Source: Methanobacteriota archaeon (GTDB lineage Archaea > Halobacteriota > Methanomicrobia > Methanomicrobiales > Methanoculleaceae). Taken from it: DNA of 10,768 nt. Below the pieces are notes generated by a model. It was not told the DNA's origin. It saw only the letters and a program-made list of their open reading frames with translations, and did no database searches. A program made the position numbers and the translations under genes. The stretch is taken from assembly GCA_023457135.1 (NCBI GenBank), contig JAEWMO010000127.1, positions 1 through 10,768 of the forward strand. The letters run 5' to 3'. Each line of letters starts with the position of its first letter. The stretch's first letter is position 1. Positions 1 through 5,318 of this stretch are shown here, one piece after another.

Positions 1-11
1 TATCATAATAC

Positions 12-39
12 GTGGGCGAGTGAGAACCACTCGCTCCAC
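12..39. repeat. Strong hairpin beyond the mcr operon end
   Basis: The arms GTGG-GCGAGTG (12-22) and CACTCGC-CCAC (28-34 and 36-39) pair over 11 bp, with one bulged T at 35 and a 5-base loop (23-27). No T-run follows on either strand, so it is not a standard archaeal terminator. It lies about 60 bases past the T5 run that ends mcr. It could be a backup 3' end or processing element for mcr, or belong to whatever lies left of the window. Seen in sequence; the role is unknown. Confidence 0.5.
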
Positions 40-94
40 CTTCTCCGTCCGATCGGCAGGAATGCTTGCGATCACGGATGTGAGGACGTGCAAC

Positions 95-106
95 TTAAAA
101 AGGGGG
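95..106 (-). terminator. mcr operon T-run terminator
   Basis: On the minus strand, 18 bases after the mcrA stop, the sequence reads CCCCCTTTTTAAG, with the T5 at 101-97. Archaeal RNA polymerase terminates at short T-runs without needing a hairpin. The rest of 1-118 holds no gene I can support. The 13-mer AACTTAAAAAGGG (plus-strand spelling, 92-104) recurs exactly at 4727-4739, upstream of the operon. Confidence 0.5.
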
Positions 107-118
107 TGATAGAGGGGT

Positions 119-1825
119 TTACCGTGCCGGGATGATGAGCGAACGCTCGCCGGCAGGCATGAACTCGCGGATCGCACCCTTCGCGAACTCGCGGCGGGGC
201 TCCGAGAAGTCGAATCTCAGGGCCGGGTCGGCGAAGCAGACCTTCACGAGCGGGCTGTAGCAGAACGCGTCGCTGCGGCCGTAGTGGGCGCCCGCGACGA
301 TTGCGGCGTACTCGCCCTGGTGTCCGACGTTCATGGCGTAGTTCGGGTAGTTCGGGCCACGCAGTTCGCCCATCAGACCGCGGTCGGACTCCATGGAGAG
401 GGAGTTCGCGGAACCGCACTGGTCCTGGAGGTCGTAGCCGAAGAAGCCGAGACGCGACCATCCGTCCTTGTGCAGGAGCATGGAGAGGTACCAGGCGTTC
501 AGACCGGCATTGGAGTTTCCGGTTGCAATGGAGGTCGTGAGACCGGATGCGGCGGCGATGACACCGGCACGCTGGGACCCGCCGAAGTGGTCCTCCATCA
601 TGGTCGGGAACTGCTCGTACTGTTCCATGGCGTTGAGGGTGACCTCGGTCGCCATGTCGTTGACGATCTCCTGGGTCGGCTTGACCTTGTCGTTCGGGCT
701 CGGGTTCTTCCAGTCGACCTTGTACTTGTCCTTGACGTAGTCCATACCGTAGTAGGTGAACTCATCGAGGATGTTGTCCGTGTAGGCCGCGGTTGCGTAC
801 TGGGTGAATCCGACACCGCCGGACATGTAGGAGCCGAGCCAGATCTGGTCGTAGAGCATGGTTCCGGCACCGACGACCTCAAGGGCAGCCTTGGCGGGGT
901 CGTTGGGGTACTTCCGGTTTGCCTGGACGATATCGGCGAAGAGACCGAACTTGATGCCACCGGGCTCGTTCGGGCCACGGGCACGCCGGGCGGGCAGGAC
1001 GGATCCCATGTTGACGACGCCTGCGTGCTTTGCAGCGTAGGAGAGGTCGGCGACAGCCGCTTCACCGGCGCACATGCGGTAGGCAGCGATGAAGGACATA
1101 CCGATCTGCATTGCAGACCACCGGGAAGTCGTTCCACCGTCGCAGGTCCTGGAGACCGCGGTCGGGATGTGGATCGCCTGGTACATGCTCTTGCCGACTT
1201 CGGCCTTGAGTTCCTCGGCCTGCTTGGCGGGGAAGAGCTTCTCGATGTTCAGGAGGAACTGGGGCTCGATGTCGTCCGCGAGTTCCTGGTCGCCGGTGAA
1301 GACCTTGACGTAACAGTCGTCGACGAGGCCGGGGTGGGTCTCGACCATGTGTTCCTGGACGACGGCGCCGCCGGGCATCGCGTGGTTCAGGATGTGGAGG
1401 TACTCGTTGATGGTCTCAGGGGTGACTTCCTTGCCCAGACGCTTCTGCAGGGTCTGGTGGGCGAGGTCCATACCGACGATAACGGTCCTGCGGATATCGT
1501 CCCACATCTGCTGCATCGCAGAGTTGTTGACGAAGTGCAGGTCGTCACCCTCCACAAAGACGCCGGTGCCGGAGACCTCGTAGGTCATCAGCTGGCGCTG
1601 GCCCATCGGGATACCACCGAGGTGGCAGCGTTCGGGGTCGTACATGGAGATGCCGCGGTCCATCTCGACGGCACGGCTTGCCTTCATGAACTCCATCTTA
1701 CGGGGAGACTGCCGGACGCCGTTGAACTTGTAGAACTCGGCGGTCTCAGACTCGACGTCCTGCCCCTGGAACTTCTCCTTGAGTGCCTTCAGGAACAGTT
1801 TCTGGGATCTCTCAATCTTTGCCAT
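119..1825 (-). CDS. mcrA: Methyl-coenzyme M reductase alpha subunit
   Basis: McrA is the catalytic alpha subunit of the cytoplasmic alpha2-beta2-gamma2 enzyme (EC 2.8.4.1), which uses the nickel tetrapyrrole F430 to turn methyl-CoM and CoB into methane and the heterodisulfide. The protein has 568 residues; the family is usually about 550-570. By alignment from memory to Methanothermobacter marburgensis McrA, the axial F430 ligand is Gln157 (in VVQEHM). The normally modified residues are His267 (N-methyl), Arg281 (C-methyl, in PARRARG), Gln418 (C-methyl, in GGSQRA), Gly463 (thioglycine, FGYDLQDQC), Asp468 (didehydro) and Cys470 (S-methyl). Active-site Tyr343 (TQY) is present. Relative to that reference there are about 10 extra residues before position 157 and about 8 around 370-385. 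The start is ATG 1825, with GAGGAG 8 bases upstream; an in-frame GTG at 1834 overlaps mcrG but would itself overlap this ribosome site. It is the last gene of the operon. Modification state is inferred from conserved residues only. Confidence 0.98.
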   Translation of the reverse strand: MAKIERSQKLFLKALKEKFQGQDVESETAEFYKFNGVRQSPRKMEFMKASRAVEMDRGISMYDPERCHLGGIPMGQRQLMTYEVSGTGVFVEGDDLHFVNNSAMQQMWDDIRRTVIVGMDLAHQTLQKRLGKEVTPETINEYLHILNHAMPGGAVVQEHMVETHPGLVDDCYVKVFTGDQELADDIEPQFLLNIEKLFPAKQAEELKAEVGKSMYQAIHIPTAVSRTCDGGTTSRWSAMQIGMSFIAAYRMCAGEAAVADLSYAAKHAGVVNMGSVLPARRARGPNEPGGIKFGLFADIVQANRKYPNDPAKAALEVVGAGTMLYDQIWLGSYMSGGVGFTQYATAAYTDNILDEFTYYGMDYVKDKYKVDWKNPSPNDKVKPTQEIVNDMATEVTLNAMEQYEQFPTMMEDHFGGSQRAGVIAAASGLTTSIATGNSNAGLNAWYLSMLLHKDGWSRLGFFGYDLQDQCGSANSLSMESDRGLMGELRGPNYPNYAMNVGHQGEYAAIVAGAHYGRSDAFCYSPLVKVCFADPALRFDFSEPRREFAKGAIREFMPAGERSLIIPAR

Positions 1826-1830
1826 TGTAA

Positions 1831-2595
1831 TCACTCCTCTTTCGGCATGAAGCCGTATTTCGTGCGCAGCGAGTGGATGCGCTGGACATATTCGACGTAT
1901 TCGGCGTCGTCACGGTAGGCGGTTCCGACGAGCGAGTGGAAGATCGTCGTGTGTGCCTTGAGCCACTTCTCGTCCATGGGCTTGCCGACGGCAACCGCAC
2001 GGTCGAGAGGCTCGCCGATCTGGTTCTTGACGTACTTGACGATGCCGTCCTCACCGAGGACGTTCCTCTGAAGCATGTCGAACATCATGCCGTCTTCAGC
2101 GAGACGGAGCGAGTGGCCGTGCACGGTCGCACCACGGATGCCGACGAGAGCGGGGTCGAACATCTCGGTCTCGATGAGATCCTTGGAGTACTTCTCGAGG
2201 TCACGCTCGCGGCACTCGACGATCTGACGGCCGGAGAGCGTACCGGGGTCGATACCGCGGAAGCGGTACATCTCGGTGTAGGTCCGCTGGTAGGGCTGCG
2301 AAGGGGCGTTGAACATCGAGTCCGCGAACTGGATGTAGCGGACGCGGTCGCCGGCCTTGGCACCCTCGGTGGGCTTGACGAGCTTGCGCATCGGGCAGTC
2401 GATCTCCTGCTGCTCGGCGAGCGGCGGGTGGGCGCTCGGGTATGCCGAGCCGGGAGCGCGGTGGCCGAGGATCAGCACGATGTCCTCATCCGTTACGGAG
2501 CGAACCTTCTCAAGCTTCTGCTTGGGGTTCATCTGTTTGCGCCGGTTCTCGGCGACAATCGATGTCCCGGGACCGTACTGGGGCTTGTATGCCAT
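1831..2595 (-). CDS. mcrG: Methyl-coenzyme M reductase gamma subunit
   Basis: McrG is the gamma subunit of MCR. It closes the F430 pocket and helps form the CoM/CoB channel. The protein has 254 residues, the usual family size. Recognisable motifs are GTLSGRQ (118-124), whose Leu-Ser-Gly-Arg stretch lines the cofactor pocket in solved MCR structures, and RGATVHGHSLRL (154-165), whose two His (159, 161) are in the cofactor-contacting segment. The ATG at 2595 is preceded by GAGGTGA with an 8-base spacer, a near-ideal archaeal ribosome site. The gap to mcrD is 91 bases, the longest in this operon. In operons of the Methanosarcina type mcrC would lie here, and it does not. The stop falls 5 bases before the mcrA ATG. 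Identification is secure from the sequence and the neighbours. Confidence 0.97.
   Translation of the reverse strand: MAYKPQYGPGTSIVAENRRKQMNPKQKLEKVRSVTDEDIVLILGHRAPGSAYPSAHPPLAEQQEIDCPMRKLVKPTEGAKAGDRVRYIQFADSMFNAPSQPYQRTYTEMYRFRGIDPGTLSGRQIVECRERDLEKYSKDLIETEMFDPALVGIRGATVHGHSLRLAEDGMMFDMLQRNVLGEDGIVKYVKNQIGEPLDRAVAVGKPMDEKWLKAHTTIFHSLVGTAYRDDAEYVEYVQRIHSLRTKYGFMPKEE
1834..1839 (-). promoter_or_regulatory. Ribosome binding site fixing the mcrA start
   Basis: GAGGAG on the minus strand lies inside the last two sense codons of mcrG, 8 bases before ATG 1825. It selects ATG 1825 over the upstream in-frame GTG at 1834 and implies translational coupling of mcrG to mcrA. Confidence 0.7.
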
Positions 2596-2608
2596 GTTTC
2601 AATTCACC

Positions 2609-2683
2609 TCAAAGCGATTGATATCTTATCCTTTTCCTGTCTTGAACGATTACCAGCCATATTTCCAGGTCCTGACGAACCAT
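2609..2683 (-). other. 24-codon open frame in the mcrD-mcrG gap (doubtful)
   Basis: An ATG at 2683, 3 bases after the mcrD stop, opens a frame of 24 residues (begins MVRQDLEIW, ends RYQSL). Its TGA runs directly into the mcrG ribosome site. GGTGA lies 3 bases before the ATG, formed over the mcrD stop; the spacing is short. I recognise no family, and it does not resemble the start of McrC. It fills 75 of the 91 gap bases. It could be a coupling peptide that carries ribosomes into mcrG, or chance. It was read from the bases; no coding evidence beyond position. Confidence 0.15.
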
Positions 2684-2686
2684 TCG

Positions 2687-3157
2687 TCACCGCTCTGTCC
2701 GGACGATCACCGGGCCTTCCCCGTTCCGGGGGTCCGCAAGGCCGATGAGCGACGTATCGGCATCAGGGCCGTACTTCGCGTAGTCAACGAGCGTCGGAGC
2801 GGTCTTCATGAACCTGCCCTCCTGGAGCCGATAGGGAAACTCCGTGAAGAAACCGTCGCAGAGCGACCGGATCTCCTCGATGACGGAGGCGTCCTCGACC
2901 TCCAGGATGACCTCGCCCACCTGGACACGCAGCGCAATCTCGGCATCGCCGACATGGATCGCTTTGCGGTCCGAATGCGGATTCGGACTGCCCCGTGCCG
3001 GCCCGTACGGGACTTTCTTTGGCAGGCCGGGGCCGTGGATCATCAACCGGCGGATGCCGGGGATCGCGGCGAGCCCATTGAGCAGGCGTTCTGCGGTGTC
3101 AGGCTTGAGCATCCGTATGGGTACGATCCTGACCTGTGGAAATGGGGCGTTCATCAT
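2687..3157 (-). CDS. mcrD: Methyl-coenzyme M reductase operon protein D (assembly factor)
   Basis: McrD is not part of the mature enzyme. The family binds MCR and is understood to act as a chaperone during assembly or F430 loading. The protein is 156 residues (family about 140-175). Family-like stretches are VRIVPIRMLKPDTAERLLNGL near the N-terminus, a conserved GPGLP-x-VPYGPARG segment (about 43-56), and a V-x-LEVED strand before a helix near the middle. The start is ATG 3157 or the next codon ATG 3154; both follow a weak GAGAT-type site, so initiation may depend on coupling to mcrB, whose stop is 16 bases upstream. An upstream extension in the same frame (to 3325) only overlaps mcrB and is not real. 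It is encoded second in the operon, next to the subunits whose product it serves. Confidence 0.93.
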   Translation of the reverse strand: MMNAPFPQVRIVPIRMLKPDTAERLLNGLAAIPGIRRLMIHGPGLPKKVPYGPARGSPNPHSDRKAIHVGDAEIALRVQVGEVILEVEDASVIEEIRSLCDGFFTEFPYRLQEGRFMKTAPTLVDYAKYGPDADTSLIGLADPRNGEGPVIVRTER

Positions 3158-3173
3158 TCGGATCTCTGCTTGT

Positions 3174-4478
3174 TCAGGCTCCGTTTGCGATCTGGTTGAT
3201 CGGCTTGTTGAACACATCGATCTTACCGTAGGTGTCGGCAAAGAGCTTCGAGGTGCTCTCGGGCGAGAACATCTGGGTTCCGGCGTCGAGCGCTGCTGCA
3301 GCGACCACGCACGGGATTGCCACACCGTTCGCGTGACGGGTCACGACGTGGTTGCCGTTGAAGATACCGGGGCCGCCACCGCCGTAGATCGAGTGGCTGA
3401 AGAACGAGAACCCGACGGCAGTACCCATGACACGGCCGTAGTCGGTGCTCGGGAGACCGGTCTCGTGCTCGAGCAGGTCGTTGAAGTAGAGGAGCGTCGC
3501 GGAGACTGCCTGGGCGAACCGTCCGGCACCACAGTTGACGATGGTGGCTGCCATGGTTCCTGCAGCTGCGTAGGCGTTCCAGAGCATGGGGTCCTTGGTG
3601 TCGTAGAACTGGAAGTAGCCGCCCTTCTTGCCGGGGACGATGACCTTGTCCTCGATGGCGCGCTCGACCAGGCTCTGGACGACGGTACCGACAGTCCCGG
3701 TCTCGCCGTTTGCCTTGACGAGGTCGTAGACCATGTTGTTCGCGTTCAGGCCCTGGTAGGCGTACGCGAGCAGCTGGGCACGCTCGAACGGACCGACTGC
3801 GGATCCCATCTCAAAGATACCGGCGGTCTCGAGGGTGGATGCAAGTGCTGCACCCTGCAGCGCGTTCCTGCCGGTCATCATGACCGTGTGGTTGACCGGG
3901 ATGTTCCGGAGCGCGTAACCAATACCCTCGTTGTTCTGGGGGATGGTCAGGATCGACGTGACAAGCGCACCTTCCATGTCCTGGGTGTGGGGGTAGCCGC
4001 CCCAGCAGGCCGCCTTGACGGTGGATGCGTTGAAGGCGTCGACGTTGAACTGGTCGACGATCGCAAACGTGGTCGCTGCTGCAACCGAGGTGATCGCGGC
4101 GTCGTAGGTGGACGCGTTGACCAGGCGCTTCGTCGGGACCTGGACGAGCAGAAGCTTGCCGCCGTTGAACTCCAGGATCTCGGTGTCGTCGCCTTCCTGA
4201 ACCTGGATCATATCCTTGATCTTGGCGACGATGGCGTCCTTGTTCTCCATGATGGGGAGGTTGAGCTCTCTTCCCTTGATCTTGCCCTTGCCAAGCTTGC
4301 CGGTCTTGAGTGCGTCCTGGATTCCTCCAAGGTTGACGCTGATCGTTCTCTTGGTCAGGTCGATGATCTTACCTGTGGCCGGGTTAACCAGCGGGCTGAT
4401 TCTGTCGAGGGTGACGCCGCTCTTGAGCAGCTTCCCGTCGTCAGAATAGAGGTCGATTGTTTCCGTGTATTTAGCCAT
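3174..4478 (-). CDS. mcrB: Methyl-coenzyme M reductase beta subunit
   Basis: McrB is the beta subunit of MCR and contributes to the CoB-binding channel and substrate pocket. It has 434 residues, typical for the family. The C-terminal hallmark FSHSIYGGGGPGIFNGNH (359-376) includes Phe359, Ser363 and Tyr365, equivalent to Phe361, Ser365 and Tyr367 of the M. marburgensis beta subunit, where the Tyr sits beside the CoM thiol. The following stretch, from VVTRH through ALDAGTQMFSPE, is also typical. The ATG at 4478 is preceded by GGATGA (4485-4490) with a 6-base spacer. It is the first gene of the operon, and upstream lie a roughly 110-base leader and a promoter candidate. Confidence 0.98.
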   Translation of the reverse strand: MAKYTETIDLYSDDGKLLKSGVTLDRISPLVNPATGKIIDLTKRTISVNLGGIQDALKTGKLGKGKIKGRELNLPIMENKDAIVAKIKDMIQVQEGDDTEILEFNGGKLLLVQVPTKRLVNASTYDAAITSVAAATTFAIVDQFNVDAFNASTVKAACWGGYPHTQDMEGALVTSILTIPQNNEGIGYALRNIPVNHTVMMTGRNALQGAALASTLETAGIFEMGSAVGPFERAQLLAYAYQGLNANNMVYDLVKANGETGTVGTVVQSLVERAIEDKVIVPGKKGGYFQFYDTKDPMLWNAYAAAGTMAATIVNCGAGRFAQAVSATLLYFNDLLEHETGLPSTDYGRVMGTAVGFSFFSHSIYGGGGPGIFNGNHVVTRHANGVAIPCVVAAAALDAGTQMFSPESTSKLFADTYGKIDVFNKPINQIANGA

Positions 4479-4526
4479 AGTATTTCATCCTTTTACCCTT
4501 GTTCAATGCATTCCGTTCATGAAAGA

Positions 4527-4587
4527 GATCCGAACAGTTGCATGCTCCGGATCCCTGAAGGCCGCTACTGCACGTCCCAAAAGGGAC
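4527..4587 (-). promoter_or_regulatory. Two inverted repeats in the mcr 5' leader
   Basis: GTCCC-(4)-GGGAC (4574-4587) forms a 5-bp stem with a 4-base loop, almost exactly where transcription from the proposed mcr promoter would begin. GATCCG (4527-4532) pairs with CGGATC (4548-4553) across a 15-base loop. On the mcr transcript these would be a 5'-terminal hairpin, which could stabilise the message, and an internal hairpin about 50 bases before the mcrB start. The first could instead be an operator at the start site. Structures were seen by hand pairing; the function is inferred. Confidence 0.35.
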
Positions 4588-4605
4588 TATAAGAGTAGAA
4601 GGAGA

Positions 4606-4624
4606 GTTATTAATAAAATTTGCG
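4606..4624 (-). promoter_or_regulatory. Candidate mcr promoter (BRE/TATA)
   Basis: On the minus strand CGCAAA (BRE-like) is followed by TTTTATTAATAA (4619-4608), a reasonable archaeal TATA box. The expected start is about 25 bases downstream, near 4586-4590, giving a leader of about 110 bases. No better TATA-like element lies between it and mcrB. The alternative CTTATAG at about 4592-4586 is short and unsupported. Confidence 0.45.
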
Positions 4625-4650
4625 AATTTAGATGGATTTTTTTGCAAAAA
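4616..4650. repeat. Two AT-rich palindromes at the mcr promoter
   Basis: AAATT-TGCG-AATTT (4616-4629) overlaps the proposed BRE and upstream edge of the mcr TATA box. A perfect 12-base palindrome TTTTTGCAAAAA (4639-4650) lies 9 bases further upstream. Both share a GC core flanked by A/T arms, as expected for a dimeric regulator's site. No regulator is identifiable from this window. Confidence 0.35.
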
Positions 4651-4699
4651 GTAATATTCATACCAATTATATTCCCAAACGGATATTTTAAAATTGAGA

Positions 4700-4722
4700 T
4701 TGAACGGTTCAAATGATTGAAC
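4700..4722. promoter_or_regulatory. TTGAAC/GTTCAA operator-like cluster
   Basis: TTGAAC-G-GTTCAA (4700-4712) is a perfect 13-base palindrome. A third half-site, TTGAAC, follows at 4717-4722. Further copies of GTTCAA occur at 4501-4506 (mcr leader) and 4942-4947. The cluster sits about 90 bases upstream of the mcr TATA candidate, a position for an activator or for higher-order repression. It does not match the MsvR-type TTCG spacing pattern as I recall it. Confidence 0.35.
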
Positions 4723-4731
4723 ACGAAACTT

Positions 4732-4779
4732 AAAAAGGGTTTCGCCGGCCGGTGCCCCCGGGCACACCCTGGCCGACCC
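4732..4779 (-). terminator. GC-rich hairpin followed by TTTTT (intrinsic-terminator shape)
   Basis: Read on the minus strand: GGGT / CGGCC / GTGCC stems (right arms at 4779-4776, 4775-4771 and 4765-4761; left arms at 4756-4752, 4750-4746 and 4740-4737) give about 14 bp. The innermost loop is 4 bases and there is one 5-base bulge on each side. TTTTT (4736-4732) follows with no gap. This is the form of a factor-independent terminator for a transcript arriving from the right, upstream of and in the same direction as mcr. No protein gene is upstream on this strand within the window, so it either ends a non-coding transcript or insulates the mcr promoter. Confidence 0.4.
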
Positions 4780-4807
4780 CGGGGGGAAGGAGCACATATT
4801 AAATAAT

Positions 4808-4833
4808 ACAATAGACAATAGTAATAGCAATAA
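4808..4833. repeat. Short tandem repeat of ACAATAG units
   Basis: Two exact ACAATAG units (4808-4821) are followed by TAATAG and CAATAA. It lies between a GC-rich hairpin block and the next hairpin, in AT-rich DNA. It may be a helically phased or multimeric protein site, or simple low-complexity sequence. Confidence 0.35.
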
Positions 4834-4840
4834 TTAAAAC

Positions 4841-4861
4841 AACCCGCACCCGAGTGCGGTT
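4841..4861. repeat. Hairpin CCGCAC-CCGA-GTGCGG
   Basis: A 6-bp GC stem (4844-4849 with 4854-4859) has a 4-base loop, extended by two A-T pairs around a bulged C. On the minus strand it is followed by TTGTTTTAATT, a weak terminator-like ending; on the plus strand no T-run follows. Confidence 0.35.
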
Positions 4862-5010
4862 AAATGTACCGGCTTTATAGGTTGCATTCCTTGATATATA
4901 ATTCTACCCCCAAGAGAGGGATTGCCCCAAATTCGGGCCAGGTTCAACCCCCATTTTAGAAATCCACTTTATTACTCTGGGAAGTAAAAGGATCACACTA
5001 ATATATTACT

Positions 5011-5135
5011 ACCGAAACCCGGCTTGCCCCGCCGGACCCCTGAAAGACAGCCGACAGAGGGCCCGGCATGCGACCCCACGAAGCCGGATCCCGCCACGCC
5101 GGGTGTTAACCACCAGACATACAACACGGCCCGGG
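5011..5135. other. GC-rich structured block, candidate non-coding RNA
   Basis: The block carries repeated CCGGC/GCCGG arms that form at least two separate hairpins: 5019-5023 with 5031-5035, and 5063-5067 with 5083-5087. A further stem runs from GCC-GTGTT (5098-5107, two bulged G) to AACAC-GGC (5123-5130). ACCGAAAC occurs at both edges (5011-5018 and 5144-5151). TATA-like boxes lie on both sides: about 5000-5009 facing right, 5164-5156 facing left. It does not show SRP RNA, RNase P RNA or tRNA hallmarks that I could recognise. It could be a trans-acting RNA on either strand, part of a long leader, or a decayed region. Confidence 0.3.
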
Positions 5136-5155
5136 CAGGCAGCACCGAAACAGCA

Positions 5156-5180
5156 ATATTAAAAGGCCTATTTTTAATAT
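5156..5180. promoter_or_regulatory. Symmetric, opposed TATA-like boxes
   Basis: ATATTAAAA (5156-5164) and TTTTAATAT (5172-5180) are perfect 9-bp inverted copies around GGCCTAT. Each arm reads as a TATA box in opposite directions. The right-facing one would start RNA near 5205 and give a fwd leader of about 270 bases. The left-facing one would start RNA near 5135, at the edge of the GC-rich block. The BRE positions, shared in the spacer, do not match consensus well, so strength is uncertain. It could equally be a regulator's palindrome. Confidence 0.35.
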
Positions 5181-5267
5181 AAGTCGCAAATCTGCCCCGG
5201 CATCGTCAAACGGAATATACCCGATCTAACAATGTAAAGTTGATAATCTGAAGTAACTTACAAATCC

Positions 5268-5281
5268 GGAATAGTTAAATA
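5268..5281 (+). promoter_or_regulatory. Candidate fwd promoter (BRE/TATA)
   Basis: GGAATA followed by GTTAAATA (5274-5281) is a fair BRE/TATA match. The predicted start is near 5300-5306, giving a leader of about 170 bases before fwdD that begins just ahead of the structured segment. It competes with the box at 5172-5180 as the fwd promoter; both could be used. Confidence 0.4.
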
Positions 5282-5318
5282 CAAAACATTACAAGTTATG
5301 ACAAAGCGATCCCCCCGT

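Noticed and set aside
1826..1834. GTG start for mcrA at 1834
   Set aside because: The ribosome site GAGGAG is correctly spaced for ATG 1825 and would overlap the GTG. Known McrA proteins begin MAKIERSQ-like.
284..1918. Long plus-strand frame over mcrA
   Set aside because: Antisense shadow of mcrA, for the same compositional reason.
3158..3325. N-terminal extension of mcrD
   Set aside because: It lies wholly inside mcrB in another frame and translates to Arg/Ser/Thr-rich shadow sequence. McrD family length fits the start at 3157 or 3154.
2844..4592. Long plus-strand frame over mcrB and mcrD
   Set aside because: Antisense shadow with a repetitive Val/Asp/Gly-rich translation and no ribosome site.
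4936..4955. GGTTCAACC resembling a tRNA T-arm
   Set aside because: The flanking bases do not form a T stem, and no acceptor, D or anticodon arms can be built around it.
4864..4959. 31-codon frame in the intergenic region, plus strand
   Set aside because: No ribosome site, no recognisable protein features; expected by chance.
4732..5150. SRP RNA or RNase P RNA in the intergenic region
   Set aside because: GC-rich structure prompted the idea, but I could not find the conserved core motifs of either RNA on either strand.
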